Of a DNA stretch of 64,000 nucleotides, positions 48,502-59,754 are shown one piece after another. Each line of letters begins with the position of its first letter. Position 1 is the first letter of the stretch. Under the pieces are notes generated by a model that had not been told where the DNA came from, did not search any database, and saw only the letters and a list, made by a program, of their open reading frames with translations. The DNA is from Luzula sylvatica. Taxonomy: Eukaryota; Streptophyta; Magnoliopsida; Poales; Juncaceae. Made by a program: the position numbers and the translations under genes. The stretch spans positions 34,109,027-34,173,026 of the forward strand of contig OX326959.1 in NCBI GenBank assembly GCA_946800325.1, written 5' to 3'.

Positions 48502-49017
48502 AGACACTAAAATCGGCACTCCTACTGCCACTAGACGTCTAGGATTACTGGCCTTAACTTTTGACCAATGTTAAAATATACATAGTTGAATACAAACATC
48601 AAAACAAAACTATATGAACTCTTAACTGTAGAAGAGGGAATAGTTTCTACTAAACATAATAAAAGATGTCATCACTAAAATCATGGAATGAAGATAGAAG
48701 CGATATAGATGAATTTGTTAACCTTTTCGCTCGACTAGATTGTCATAGAACGAGTTGGAATTCCAAGAGGAGTTAAGGTTCTTCGATTTCTATGATTGGC
48801 ATTCTGCACAGTCCAAGATTGGCCAAAACGATGCTGAGGACGTCCATTTTAAAAATCTGGTTCGTGTTAGTTTTGAAATATTTTTAAAAAATAAATTATT
48901 TTTCGAATTTAAGAGAAGAAATGGGTCATAGGTAAAAATGCTCATTTATATCTCTTCTAGAGATGTTCATATACTCTCGCGATTTGATGGATATAAAATA
49001 TTTTTTTATATTTTGTT
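48502..49017. other. Intergenic DNA, unassigned
   Basis: No gene recognised. A/T-rich with a slightly more complex segment near 48660-48880 that has no long frame. Confidence 0.4.
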
Positions 49018-49026
49018 TCCATGTAC

Positions 49027-49327
49027 AGTGGCGGATCTAGGGGAGAGGGGGGTGAGCGGGACCTCCCTCCCCCCTCCCCATAAAATCAAGAACCGATGTG
49101 TTAGCGAAAAAATAAAATGATTTTGTTCTTTTGGAAAGTAATAAATATTATAAATTTGTTCAAATTTCAGAAAGAAAGATTAATGTAATCTAGTGGTAAA
49201 CTTGATGTTTGGGAGATTGAAGGTCTTGAGTTTAAGACCCTCAAGCTAATATTTTTATTTTTATTTTTATTTCGGGCCCCCTATAAAATCCGGCCCCCCC
49301 TTTATATTGATCCTGGATCCGTCCCTA
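49027..49327. mobile_element. MITE, 301 bp, 9 bp target duplication
   Basis: The left end AGTGGCGGATCTAGG and reversed right end TAGGGACGGATCCAGG form inverted repeats. Flanks carry a perfect 9 bp duplication TCCATGTAC (49018-49026 and 49328-49336), which suggests a Mutator-like element. The interior around 49183-49245 has tRNA-like promoter words (TCTAGTGGTA and, 40 bp on, GAGTTTAAGACC), so a SINE-related origin of the filler is possible. G- and C-runs flank the interior. Confidence 0.82.
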
Positions 49328-49338
49328 TCCATGTACTT

Positions 49339-49982
49339 AAGGGTCTAAACAAGTCGGATATTATTCGACCGAACCGTAACCCTATCCGGAAAATATATGT
49401 ATTCGAATGAAATATATATGTATCCGAACGGATACGAATAAGGATACGGATATTTTTTTTCGAAAACGATTACGGTAAACGATTTCGATTTGGATATGGA
49501 TACTGATTCGGATATCCGGATACGGAAACTGATATCATATTCGAATATTAACAGATTCGGGTACTACTATTTATATTTGTACAATTGTATTTTGCTTTTT
49601 TTATTATTTTATTTTTGTAGTTTTTTACGCTTTTTTTATTAATAACACTTGGATATCTTAAATAATAAAAATATTGGTATATCTGATGGTTCACATGTTA
49701 ATATTTTTAAATTCATGATAAAATTTAGTATTTGTAATTATATTTTTATTTTTTTTAGATGAAAAATATTTCAATGAATAAATAATTATCATATAATAAC
49801 CATTTAAGTATCCTAAAATTAATCCGAACCGTATTCGTATTCGTATAATATCGAAATCGTATTCCTATTTGTATAAAATATGAACTGTATATGTATCTGA
49901 TTACTATTTGTAATCATCCGACAAAATTAAAAGGATAAGGATACGATTGGACCATAATCCTATTTGTTCCGTTTACACCCCC
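49339..49982. mobile_element. Degenerate hAT-like element with GGATACGG words
   Basis: Left GGGTCTAAACAAGTCGGATA and reversed right GGGGTGTAAACGGAACAAAT are imperfect inverted ends. The interior is full of TATCCGGATACGGAT-type words. No clear target duplication. It is related in style to the elements at 55986 and 59023. Confidence 0.5.
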
Positions 49983-50007
49983 TAGCTATATTGCCATCCA
50001 TTATATG

Positions 50008-50350
50008 TAGAGATGTCAATGGCTCAATTATTTGTAATATTTGAATTTTCAATGTATTCGTGGATGTTGATTGTTTTATGTATTTAAAAGTAGTGTTGAT
50101 TTTAGTATTTGTATAATAATTTTTTATATATTTTTTTTAATTTTTTATTGGTAATTTTGGAGTAACAAGTTCGGAAATATATATGTGATCCATGGGTATT
50201 TTTAGTTTGAATTCGAATAATATCCGAAGATTTGGTTGGTATATGGAGGAGGTTTATCCGTCCCATTAAGGTCCCTAATTATCCGACAAAATTACATGGA
50301 TAAAGGATATGGTTTGACCAAATCCGAGCGTATCCGCTCCGTTTAGCCGT
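50008..50350. mobile_element. hAT-MITE remnant
   Basis: Begins TAGAGATGTCAATGG, the same terminus as the intact element at 59023. Interior words include ATCCGAAGATT and TATCCGACAAAATTAC. The right end, near TCCGCTCCGTTTAGCC, is diverged and no target duplication is visible. Confidence 0.45.
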
Positions 50351-50355
50351 AACTA

Positions 50356-50380
50356 TGTCATCGCCATCGCCATCGCCATC
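50356..50380. repeat. (ATCGCC)n microsatellite
   Basis: Four units of CATCGC with no reading frame across them. Confidence 0.7.
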
Positions 50381-51348
50381 TTTCTCATTTTTTATTAACA
50401 TCACATGTCATATTTCGGCCTAAATATACACGAGGCATATTTCGGCATATAAAATGAGGTCGAGAGGATCCAAATCCAAATAAAAAAAATAACAAGTAAC
50501 AACTGTAAATTTTTTTCATTTCGATCCAATTCGTATTTTGGGCTGGGCCGAGCTTACGGATTTTTGATCCATTTTACATTTTTACATGAAAATCGTTAAT
50601 ACTCAATTTTCTTTTTAATTGATGCATATTTTATTAAATAAAAGTGTAATTTAAACGCATAGTATTTGATTCGTGAACAATGCATTCATCCCACTAGGTC
50701 CATTGAGATTGTTACTTCTTTTATGTTCATCTTAATTCATTACCTTATATTATATGGAATTTACTAAATTACTAAATTAGGATAATACTCGGTATGCATT
50801 GCGAGAATTCTAAGTTCTAACTATGGTTTTTATTTGAACACAATATTATTCTTTCTTATGAGAATGACAATAACATCTTATATACCATATCAAATGATAA
50901 CAGCATCTCAATGATATTCCAGTCCTAAAAAATACATTCATCTCACAAGACTATGGTTCATTTTAACAAGAAATATTACTAATCAAAAAGTAAGTAACAA
51001 AAATAATTAGAAATTATTGACATCATATCATATTTTCCAATTTACACCATACAAAATAAGTAATATTTCAACTACTCTACTATCATATATATTTCATATT
51101 CAAATTTATAAATTCATTGCTATACTTTTATTACAGGATAATTACATTAATTTTCCTAGAAACCTTGATTGTTTTTTTGTTGAGGAAATTTGGAGATGGT
51201 TCCCTTGCCCCCTTCCAAATATTTTTGTTATTAATTACCAAAGAAGTATTTACATAAATATAAATACACGTCCAAAATCTTTTAATGCCCACGAAAATAA
51301 AATTATCAAAATATTTTTTTCAACTACATTACTTATAAATCCGAACAG
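50381..51348. other. A/T-rich DNA upstream of the second Helitron end
   Basis: No gene recognised. It may belong to the Helitron whose 3' end lies at 51378, since its 5' end could not be identified. The frame at 51017-51439 has no domain. Confidence 0.4.
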
Positions 51349-51378
51349 CCCCGCGCAATTGCGCGGGGGTAATGCTAG
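51349..51378 (+). mobile_element. Helitron 3' terminus (second)
   Basis: A 20 bp palindrome, CCCCGCGCAATTGCGCGGGG (51349-51368), then GTAATG and CTAG followed by T. It has the same loop and stem as the terminus at 48471, so both belong to one Helitron family. The 5' end was not found. Confidence 0.8.
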
Positions 51379-51939
51379 TTTTTTTTATTTTTCTAGCACC
51401 TCAGATGGCCATGTTGAGAAATTGGATGTTGTTCATTGACTGTGGGACATTGCGGAAGATCATTTTCTGAATTAATTTCTCTTTGTGTGTGCTAAGTGTG
51501 TTTAATTTTCTAGAGTTTTTCTCATTAAGGAGGCCTTGTTGTATATTGATCACTTTGGTTTGTCCGGCCCTGTGTTTGTTGTTTGCAATTGGTTTTGATG
51601 TGTACTGAATTTTTACAATGATGACATTTGATTTTGTTTGAGCATTGATCTCTTGTGTGAGTCGTCGATAGAAATCTACCCTCGAGAAAAGATTTTTAGT
51701 GGAATCGCCTTCGGAAGAGCAAACCCTACCCGCCAATTGTCATCAGAAACATGTTTGGTATATTATGCGGCTGTGCTATGTCTCGTGCATTAAAAACACA
51801 AATAATCCATATTCTTTTAGGAAAAAAAATCAGCATAAACCAAATATGTTTGGTATATTCCAAAATAGCATGGAAATAGGGGATATAACACTCAACTTTC
51901 AAAAAACCGAAACGTTGTATATCCCTTTCAAAGTTCGAT

Positions 51940-52713
51940 GATCTTTGTTGAGATAAACAGGTGATTTCCAAAGTTTCAATTTTTGAAAAGCGGATAGATA
52001 GCTTTTGACCCTTGAAAGGTTGAATTATTTGTCACGTCTTCTGAAAAGTCGAGACATTGCAATTTCCGACCGTTTACTCAGTACTACCGTTGGATCTTTG
52101 TTACGACTTTTTGAAAGGTCGAAAACTTTACAAAATTATAGTCCTTGCACTGCCTCGAGCTCTATAAATACGTAACTTCCGTTCTTCATCTTGGTCATAC
52201 TAACGTATTTCTTGTTCCTCAGATATTCTCGACTATTTATCAAATTTTCAACGTACAAATCAAGCAAACACGGTACGTCTTAAAATTATATAAATTTATT
52301 TAATTTTATTCAATACATAATCTTTGTATTCTCAAAAATTATAGTACGATAGGTCAGAAAGACGAAATCGAGAAAAACTGAAGATGTGCAGTATACACGG
52401 AACCGGAGAAGACCATGAAGCTTTGAATTAGAGAATGGGGGGAATGGCTGTGTTTTTTATTTATATTCACTGACAAGGAGACCCCATCTGTAAATTTAAA
52501 ATTTTATAGATCATCCGTAACAGTCTCATGTGAGATTATGAGTAGTGTAGATTTTTGTGTAACGATTCATTTTAAAGCTAGCCGTTGGGCAGTACAGGAG
52601 TTATGTAAGAGTTAGGTAGAGATTAGGCATGACAATAGAACTCTTAATCATTGTAAAGAGTTGCTGAAAATTAATACAAAAACTACTTTTATGCTTTTAC
52701 ATTCTTGTTAATA
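51940..52713 (+). mobile_element. Probable Ty1-copia LTR/U3-R-U5 region
   Basis: Contains a TATA box, CTCTATAAATACG, at about 52158, preceded by repeats of TTGAAAGGTCGAAAACTT, and ends just before a degenerate initiator-Met primer site at 52714. The 5' border and a second LTR were not found, so extent is approximate. Confidence 0.45.
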
Positions 52714-52725
52714 TGGTATGAGTCA
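52714..52725 (+). other. Degenerate retroelement primer-binding site
   Basis: TGGTATGAGTC resembles TGGTATCAGAG, the site complementary to the 3' end of initiator tRNA-Met used by copia elements. Position between the LTR-like region and gag supports the call. Confidence 0.5.
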
Positions 52726-52749
52726 TCATAGTAACGCCAAAAACTACTT

Positions 52750-52900
52750 TTTCGCTTCCAACCGGTACCAACTACCAACCGGTACTACAGCAAATCTCTC
52801 AACTGAGTCAACCTATTCTCTTCTTCGGTACCAACCGGTACTACAGCACCAACATTCTCGACTAAAAATTTCTGGTACCAATTGGTACCATTCTCGCCAG
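52750..52900. repeat. GGTACC/ACCGGT palindrome cluster in copia leader
   Basis: ACCGGTACC, ACCGGTACT, GGTACCAACCGGTACT and GGTACCAATTGGTACC lie within 150 bp between the primer site and gag. The phrase CAACCGGTACTACAGCA occurs twice, about 55 bp apart. Confidence 0.65.
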
Positions 52901-53223
52901 ATCTCAATATTAACACTAAGGTATTGCTTTTAAGCATCTATACCCAGTGTTTTTTCAAAATTACAAACCAAGACCTCTTCTTGAAGGTTATTTTTTCACT
53001 AATACCCTCTTTCTTTCTACAAATTATCTTCTTCGAAAAAACTTCTAAATTGTTCAGTTGTGACTATTTTGGTTCTATACCCCAAGAAGTTCTCTTATTA
53101 CATTTTTTCATCTATAACCCTACATGTTTGCAAAACTTGCAATTCCTCTCCTTTTTCGAGCTTGTATTGATTGTTTCGCATATATACCCACAAAAGTAGC
53201 AATTTAATTTCTTCAAAAATTAA

Positions 53224-53541
53224 ATGGCTGATCAGTATCGGTTACCTATAACTTCTGAAATATCCGTCAATACTTCTTTCAAGATTATATCTTTTCCACA
53301 TCCAGTTCCATTAAAGCTTGATAAAACAAATTATCTGATTTGGAAATCAAATGTTATTCCAGTCTTAAGAGGGTATAATCTTCTTTCTCATCTCGATCCA
53401 CCTATTGCCAGCTCTCTTGGTTATCTGATTAATCTAACCATGGATGGTGTTAAAAAAAGAGTTTTGTCACACTTGATGATTCAATTGCACAAAACAAATT
53501 TAATTCTCGATAAAAATATAAAATTCACTCTCTCGAAATAA
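53224..53541 (+). pseudogene. Ty1-copia gag N-terminal fragment
   Basis: A 105-codon frame starting at ATG after the leader. Residues about 30-58 (PVPLKLDKTNYLIWKSN, then VIPVLRGYNLLSHL) match the start of the copia gag domain, which forms the virus-like particle. Similarity ends after about residue 65. The rest (MDGVKKRVLSHLM onward) is not gag-like, so the gene is truncated by deletion or by a later insertion. Protease, integrase and RT do not follow. Confidence 0.8.
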
Positions 53542-53820
53542 ATCTCAAGCTAAGAACAGATCAAGAAGATTTATTGAATAGAAAGAGTATTCGATTACAA
53601 AACACACGCAAAAAAAATAACGCTCTAAAAATCACCCTCCTCTCTTTACTTATACTCCTCCCCTTCTTCAGACCACTGACTGCCAAAACTCTTAACCAAC
53701 AAAACATTCCTTAACGATAACTAACAAGGAAAAGCCCGGCCCATTACGACACTCTGGACCATAACTAAATCTCTTTCTCTGGTCCATAGACCAAGTCTGT
53801 AAAATGAAATCAAACAACTG
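53530..53820 (-). mobile_element. Possible solo copia LTR, reverse orientation
   Basis: Layout resembles the LTR at 42387. A TATA-like TATAAGTAAAG (reverse strand) lies near 53645-53660 and a GGAAAAGCCCGGCCC block is at 53729, comparable with AAAAAGCCC...GGCCC in that LTR. Ends and target duplication are not resolved. Confidence 0.35.
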
Positions 53821-54455
53821 AAAGGCACTTTTGCAGAGAACCCCTCTAATTATTTATATCACCATTTATATAAGCACCTCTGAATCATAACAATATTTTG
53901 GATAGTTTTAACCCCTATAGTGGGTATTTGAAAATAAAACTTTGGTATAGAATTTTTTTTTGGAATTTCTAAAAAGATAAGGTGTTTTTTACGATATAGA
54001 AAAAATTAGTGATTTTTTTGAAAAATTCCCATTAAAAAAAAGGAACAATAGTGACTGCATGTCAAGCAATTAAGAAAAGAACAAGAGGTAGAATAGTACC
54101 AGTAAATAATAAATTGATTTTGTCACAAACTTCCATCCCCAGATTTTTATCTCCTTCTCAAAGGTTAATTTTTTTTTTTTTGAAGTAATGCTATTGTCAA
54201 TTTATTAAAATTTGCTAATTAATTGACATCAAGAAATTATTTTATTTTTTCAATTTTATTTTTCTATGATAAAATTAATTAATTGCAATTAGTATTTGCC
54301 ATTTTGTATTGCAATCATAAAAAAAAATAAAGAAACAAAAAAATGATCTTTAATTAATTATTAATTATTTGTACTGTCATGTAACTTATGTGAACTCGTA
54401 TTAAAGTACTAGCTATTCATTCCTTTTAATATTTTTCAATGAATTTAGTATAATA
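53821..54455. other. A/T-rich intergenic DNA
   Basis: No gene or clear element ends. Long homopolymer A and T runs. Confidence 0.45.
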
Positions 54456-54464
54456 TTATTTTTA

Positions 54465-55245
54465 GGTGAATTTTTCAAAAACTTCCTAACTTTTCTGCAA
54501 ATTATGAAAAAATCCGTCTTTTTAGAAAATCCTTTATCTTTTTTAGATTCTCTCAAAAACTCTTTATATTTTTTGTTTTTCCAAAACCCCACAACATTTT
54601 TAGATTCCCTCAAAAAATCCCTATTTTTTGTTATGTTTTTAAAAATGACCATTATACCCCATAATTTTATTTTATAAATCTCTATAATTTAATAAATAAT
54701 AAACATATATTAAGCTATTACAAAAAAATAAAAATTTTAAAAAATAAATAATACATAGATATTAAAATATTATAATAAATAATACATAGATATTAAATAT
54801 TATAATAAATAAAATATTGATATTAAAATATCATTTTCAACAATTATTAATAATTCAATATCTATGTATTATTTATTATAATATTTTAATATCTATGTAT
54901 TATTTTTAATAATATTTAATACTTATGTATTATTTTTAATAATATTTTAATATATATGTATTATTTATTATAATATTTTAATATCGTATTATTTATTTTT
55001 TGTATTTTAATATAATATTTTAATATCTATTTATTATTTATTGAATTATGAATATTTATAAAATAAAATTATGGGAAGGAGTATCATGGTCATCTTCAAA
55101 ATCATAACAAAAAAGTAGGAAAATTTTAAGGAAATCTAAAAATGTTAGGGGATTTCCAAAAATCTAAAGGGTTTTTGTGAGAATCCAAAGGATAGGGAGT
55201 TTTCATAACTTCCAAAAAAGTTAGGAGGGTTCTGAAGAATTTCCC
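54465..55245. mobile_element. Foldback Mutator-like MITE, 781 bp
   Basis: Long inverted arms of about 200 bp: left tip GGTGAATTTTTCA, reversed right tip GGGAAATTCTTCA. Both arms continue through CTAACTTTT, TTATGAAAA, AACATTTTTAGATT and ATAATTTTATTTTATAAAT. A perfect 9 bp duplication TTATTTTTA lies at 54456-54464 and 55246-55254. The loop is an A/T tract with repeated ATACATAGATATTAAAATATT. The small frame at 54413-54652 is arm sequence and not a gene. Confidence 0.88.
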
Positions 55246-55312
55246 TTATTTTTATGTATAAATGTCGCTTGTAAATTTCTGCTTCGAGCCTTTGAAAATG
55301 AGGTCATATACT

Positions 55313-55370
55313 CAATGGCGGATTTAGGGGGCGAGCCGGAGGTCCGGCCTCCTTATAGAAGATGTGGTGG
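55313..55370. mobile_element. Truncated copy of the 49027 MITE family
   Basis: CAATGGCGGATTTAGGGGGCGAG followed by CCGGAGGTCCGGCCTCC resembles the left 55-60 bp of the element at 49027 (AGTGGCGGATCTAGG, then a G-run and CCTCC). The right end is absent. Confidence 0.5.
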
Positions 55371-55637
55371 AAAAATGATGGGCTATGCTATAATTATTCT
55401 TTGAAAATATAGGATGGCTCTGTATAAATTACTTGCACTAGTAAAAATATTCGGAGTGTATGAAAATATAGGGGGCGAGCCAGGTCACATCTATAGGCTG
55501 ATGACTCTCTCTCTCTCCAATAACATAAAATTGACAAGTTTTTTAGGGGTATTCACGATAGTTTCACTTTTCCATGGGTTTATTAGTTTTGTCGGGTACA
55601 TGTACATCATGTGGAATCATGTCTGATATATATATAT

Positions 55638-55895
55638 GGGGGCTTCTATCGTACATTTTTTTTTTATCATACATCTATTTTCAAGGGTATTTGGAGTAAT
55701 TATTCATTTATGAATATTTAAGGTAAGATATTAAATATATTTATCAATTAATATTTAACTAAATTGGAATTTTTTTGTTGTTCATTTAACCAAAAATATC
55801 CATAAAAGATAAATTTTATGATACACCCTTTTACAAATATAATTAATTGTTAAAATACCCAAAATACTCTTGTAAAAGGGTGTATGATAGAATTC

Positions 55896-55898
<3 letters not shown>
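55638..55898. mobile_element. MITE inserted in a TA repeat, ~261 bp
   Basis: Left GGGGGCTTCTATCGTACA and reversed right GGGGAATTCTATCATACA are inverted ends. Both flanks are TATATATA, so the target duplication, possibly TATATATAT, cannot be delimited. The interior is A/T-rich and non-coding. Confidence 0.65.

Positions 55899-55976
<78 letters not shown>
55899..55976. repeat. (TA)n microsatellite, 78 bp
   Basis: About 39 uninterrupted TA units immediately right of the MITE. The Tyr-Ile frames through it are artefacts. Confidence 0.97.
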
Positions 55977-55977
<1 letters not shown>

Positions 55978-55985
55978 CCATAAAT

Positions 55986-56564
55986 TTAGGGATGTCAACG
56001 GGACGGGTCGGGTTCGGGTAAATCTTTTTCATACACGAATCCGAATTTTCGGATATTATCCGAACCCGAATCCAAAATACCCTCGGATAAAAAATCATAT
56101 CCGTATTCGAACCCGCGGGTAACGGATATATCCGAATCCGAACCCGTTACTCCAAAATCACCAATACACAATCTATAAAAAAAAAATTAAAAATCACCAA
56201 CAATTTTATATACATAAACAAACAATTTGTACAAAATATACTTTATAAATGCAAATATTACAAACAATTATTATTAATTCATAGAACACCACGAATTTTC
56301 ATATCATTTGAGTATTTTCGGATATTTTTCGGATATTTTTCGGATATTTCTCGGGTATTTTCGGGTTCGGATTCGAGTTCGCGTATTTTTTCGAGTTCAG
56401 GTATACTTGCAGGTAAAAATTTACTCCCGTACCCAAACCCAAATCCGGAGCGAGTATTTTTTCGGATAATACCCGACCCGCGGTATTTTTTTCGGATATT
56501 ACCCGTCCCATTCGGATCGGATACCCACGAATTCGAATTTTATCCGACTCATTGACATTCCTAT
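55986..56564. mobile_element. hAT-type MITE, ~579 bp
   Basis: Left end TTAGGGATGTCAACGGG and reversed right end ATAGGAATGTCAATGAG. Flanking 8-mers CCATAAAT (55978-55985) and TCATAAAT (56565-56572) match at seven of eight. Inner parts repeat CGGGTTCGGGTA/TATCCGAACCCG words. It is the same family as the element at 59023 but more diverged. No coding capacity. Confidence 0.8.
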
Positions 56565-56572
56565 TCATAAAT

Positions 56573-57020
56573 ATTGCTCCAAATAAAAGAAGAAAAGAAC
56601 CCTACACGGTATATCTCCAACTAACATATAACTAAAGTAAATGAATGATGTCGGATATAATTATCTATGTAAGTTAGGTGAGTTGAACAGATAAATGTCA
56701 AAAAGAAAACTGTTATTGTCTGATCAAAGTTAAGATCGAGCCAAATGGATTAGGAATCCAATGTGATCATTTGTATGATTTGGCTTGCCACACATTGAGC
56801 TGTCTCTTATATATTTTACTACTGTGTTAAGTAGTATTGCAATTATTCATATACACCGATAGATTATATATAGAAATATATATAGAAGGATAAATATTGT
56901 TTGGGGTTATATATTCAGTCTCAATACTCACTCCATCATTCTAAACACACTCCATCATTCTTGATGAGGCGGAAAAAAAATTAAGTGAATTCATTAGTAT
57001 TATTATTTAATTCAATTAAC
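56573..57020. other. Intergenic DNA
   Basis: No gene, RNA or element ends recognised. Confidence 0.45.
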
Positions 57021-57034
57021 AAATTTAATTAACT

Positions 57035-58040
57035 TCTAATAATAAGATAATGGCTCATTTTCTTCTTCTTCTTCGCTAGTGGCGACAGTCATAGCGAGAT
57101 AATGGCGCTTCTTCTTCTTTCCTTCTTCTTCGCTATCCATGGCGTTCGTCTGGACAGTCGACAGTGACGGTAGATTTTGACAGTGCAATTTATTGCGTTC
57201 TTCTTCTTCTTCTTCTTTTTCTTTGATCTTCTCCCCTCTTCAATCGATTTCTTTGTCAAAACATCTCCACTTCTTTCATTACAAACCACAAAACTTCTTC
57301 TCTCACATCGTTCATCTTTCAATCTTTGTCAAAACATTAAATCGCTGAAATTTGACTGACAATCGCTGGCCTTAAATCGCTTAAATCGACAACCTTCAAT
57401 CCTTAAATCGATTAAATCAATGCTTCAATTCTTCAATTAAATCGCTTAAATCGACTAAATCGCTGGCCATTAAATTCTTAAATTGCTGGCCCTTCCTCGT
57501 TGCATCAATTTCAACTGATCATTCAACTGATATTCGATTGAAATTTGATTGAAAATCAACTCAAACTCTACCAAAAAATTGACTTAAACCTTATTAAATT
57601 TCCGACCTCTAATTCGACGAAGAGTTGCGAAGGACTGTGCAGAGATTAATGATTGTGAATTTGTGAACATACGATGAAGAGTCACGAAGAAGGGTTGTGA
57701 CGAAGAGTTGCAAAGAATGGGTTGTGAAGAAGAATTGCGAAGAAAGGTTGTGAAGAAGAGTTGCAAATAAGGGCTGCGACGAAGGGTTCCTTCTCCCAAT
57801 TTAGGATTTATTTTCCCAGAATTTAATTCTTTCTTCTTCTCAAAACCCAGGAAACGATTTTAGGATCTTTTCAAATCTGAGAATCCAAATAACGTACTTG
57901 GATTTTCAATTACCTACTGTGTATCATGATACAAAAAAGCGTTTTTCGTTCGACGTATTTTAGATCACTGTTTCTAATACAAACTCGACTTGTAATGTTG
58001 ATATTGTACATAGCCTACGGGCATTGAAGCAAAAAAAAAA
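57035..58040 (+). mobile_element. Poly(A)-tailed retroposed sequence, ~1 kb
   Basis: A perfect 14 bp duplication AAATTTAATTAACT flanks it (57021-57034 and 58041-58054), and the insert ends in at least ten A residues after CGGGCATTGAAGC. A poly(A) tail plus a long target duplication is the signature of LINE-mediated retroposition. The insert has a CTT-rich 5' part (57060-57230), AAATCGCTTAAATCGAC words (57360-57480), a GAAGAGTTGCGAAG minisatellite (57615-57785) and no long frame. The source transcript is not recognised. It could be a processed copy of a non-coding or UTR-rich RNA, or a non-autonomous retroelement. Confidence 0.72.
57615..57785. repeat. Minisatellite, ~24 bp unit
   Basis: About six imperfect units of GAAGAGTTGCGAAGAAGGGT followed by TGT, inside the retroposed sequence. 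Confidence 0.65.
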
Positions 58041-58054
58041 AAATTTAATTAACT

Positions 58055-59014
58055 ATTTAATTATATCGACACGTCTATTAACAAATGAATCAATCCAATT
58101 TAATTGTTTTGTCACCTCATCAATTGTGTTGTGATGAGTTCAGAGGAAGAAGTATATTTTCTCATATTGTTCCGACAGTTTGCCTAACCTTTTCCAGTGA
58201 AGTCAGATTCTCTACAAAAAGGAAAAAAAAATGTGGGTCGATTATTATTTGGTGGGGTTGGAAACGGAACAGGAAATAAAATAAAATGCATTGTTTAATT
58301 TTCTTTTAGACAAAGAACAGAAAAATTAAAGAAATGATATTGACAAACTAATAATCGATAAAAGACCAAAAGTTACGGGAAAAAATATAATCAAGAAATG
58401 GATGGGTAATTATCATAAAAAAGTTATATTTCGAAATGAGGCCAATCATGGTTCCCCTAGGCTTCACCCATGCATCTTCTATATAATAATTACCATGGAT
58501 AATTAATGTGCGAGTTTTGGAAGAAGTCATGTATTAAGAGATTGACGACGATACAGAAGAAAGTTGGGGTTGGGGTTGGAGTTGAAGAATGTGATTATGT
58601 GATGACGACAACTTGTTGGGCATTATACGAAAGAGCCTATTGCTATGCCCCTTAAATTTCCCGTCATATTCTCTATATTTTAATTAACACATGATAACAG
58701 TTAATTAATATATAATTAATGCCCACACGAATTAACAAATTTTTTTGATAATAAATGAAGAGACGCATAAGTTCTCCATTTATTGATGATAATGAGAATC
58801 GAACTCACAACATTTCACAACATACGATTTTTTTACATCCCATACATATTGATGTAATTATGTATTCTATGTTAAGAATTCTGGCTGCATTGTAAATTTT
58901 TCTTATATAAGAAACAACTTTTTTTATTAAAATTAGGTCTTTCTTGGCATCCGATACTCTGTACCATTTTCGGTCTTTCTTGGCATCGTCTCAAATCTCG
59001 TTTCAATTTGATCA
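58055..59014. other. Intergenic DNA
   Basis: No gene recognised. A direct repeat CGGTCTTTCTTGGCATC occurs near 58937 and 58971. The small frames have no domain. Confidence 0.45.
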
Positions 59015-59022
59015 GGTACGAC

Positions 59023-59538
59023 TAGGGATGTCAACGGGGCGGGTCGGGTTCGGGTAAACCTCTCCCATATCCGAACATGAATTTTCGGGTATTACCCGAA
59101 CACGAATCCAAAATACCCACGGGTAAAAATCCATACCCGAACCCGCGGGTAACGGGTATATCCGAACCATAACCCGTTACCCGAAAATAATCAATACAAA
59201 ATAAAAAAATTATAAATTATTATACTAATACGTAAAATCACCAACAATTTTGTATACATAAAATAAACAACTTGCACAAGATACATTATAAATACAAATA
59301 TTACAAATAACTAATCCATAAAACACCACAAATTTTCATATCATTGAGTATTTTCGTGTATTTTTCGGGTATTTCCGGGTTCGGGTATACCCGCGGGTAA
59401 AATTTTATCCCCGAACCCGGAGCGGGTATTTTTTTTCGGGTAATATCCAACCCGCGGGTATTTTTTTCGGATATTACCCGCCCCGTTCGGGTCGGGTACC
59501 CGCGGGTTCGGGTTTTACCCGACCCATTGACATCTCTA
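59023..59538. mobile_element. hAT-type MITE, 516 bp
   Basis: Left end TAGGGATGTCAACGGGGCGG and reversed right end TAGAGATGTCAATGGGTCGG. A perfect 8 bp duplication GGTACGAC lies at 59015-59022 and 59539-59546. Inner arms repeat CGGGTA, ACCCGCGGGT and CCGAACCCG words. Perfect flanks suggest a fairly recent insertion. It carries no transposase. Confidence 0.92.
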
Positions 59539-59754
59539 GGTACGACACTCATACTTTCAATCATTTTTATTCATTTGTATGTTTTTTATGTTTTTTTATT
59601 AAAATCATTATACTTATTTTTAGGAAAATGTCTGGCTGGATCGTGCATATTTGTTAAACAACATGCTTACTGATCCATGCAACAAGGTAAAAGATGTCAT
59701 GTGATATGTTATATTCAATTTTTTTCATGTCGTATATCCAATTTTTTGGCAAAA

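Noticed and set aside
51401..51736. 111-codon minus-strand frame (MAGRVCSSEGDSTK...)
   Set aside because: No recognisable domain, A/T-rich composition and no supporting signals. A degraded retroelement origin is possible but not supportable.
53448..53818. TGTTA...CAAACA as exact borders of the solo LTR
   Set aside because: Flanking 5-mers GATGG and ACTGA do not match, so the borders are unproven.
55847..56122. Tyr-Ile repeat frames through the TA tract
   Set aside because: Pure translation of (TA)n.
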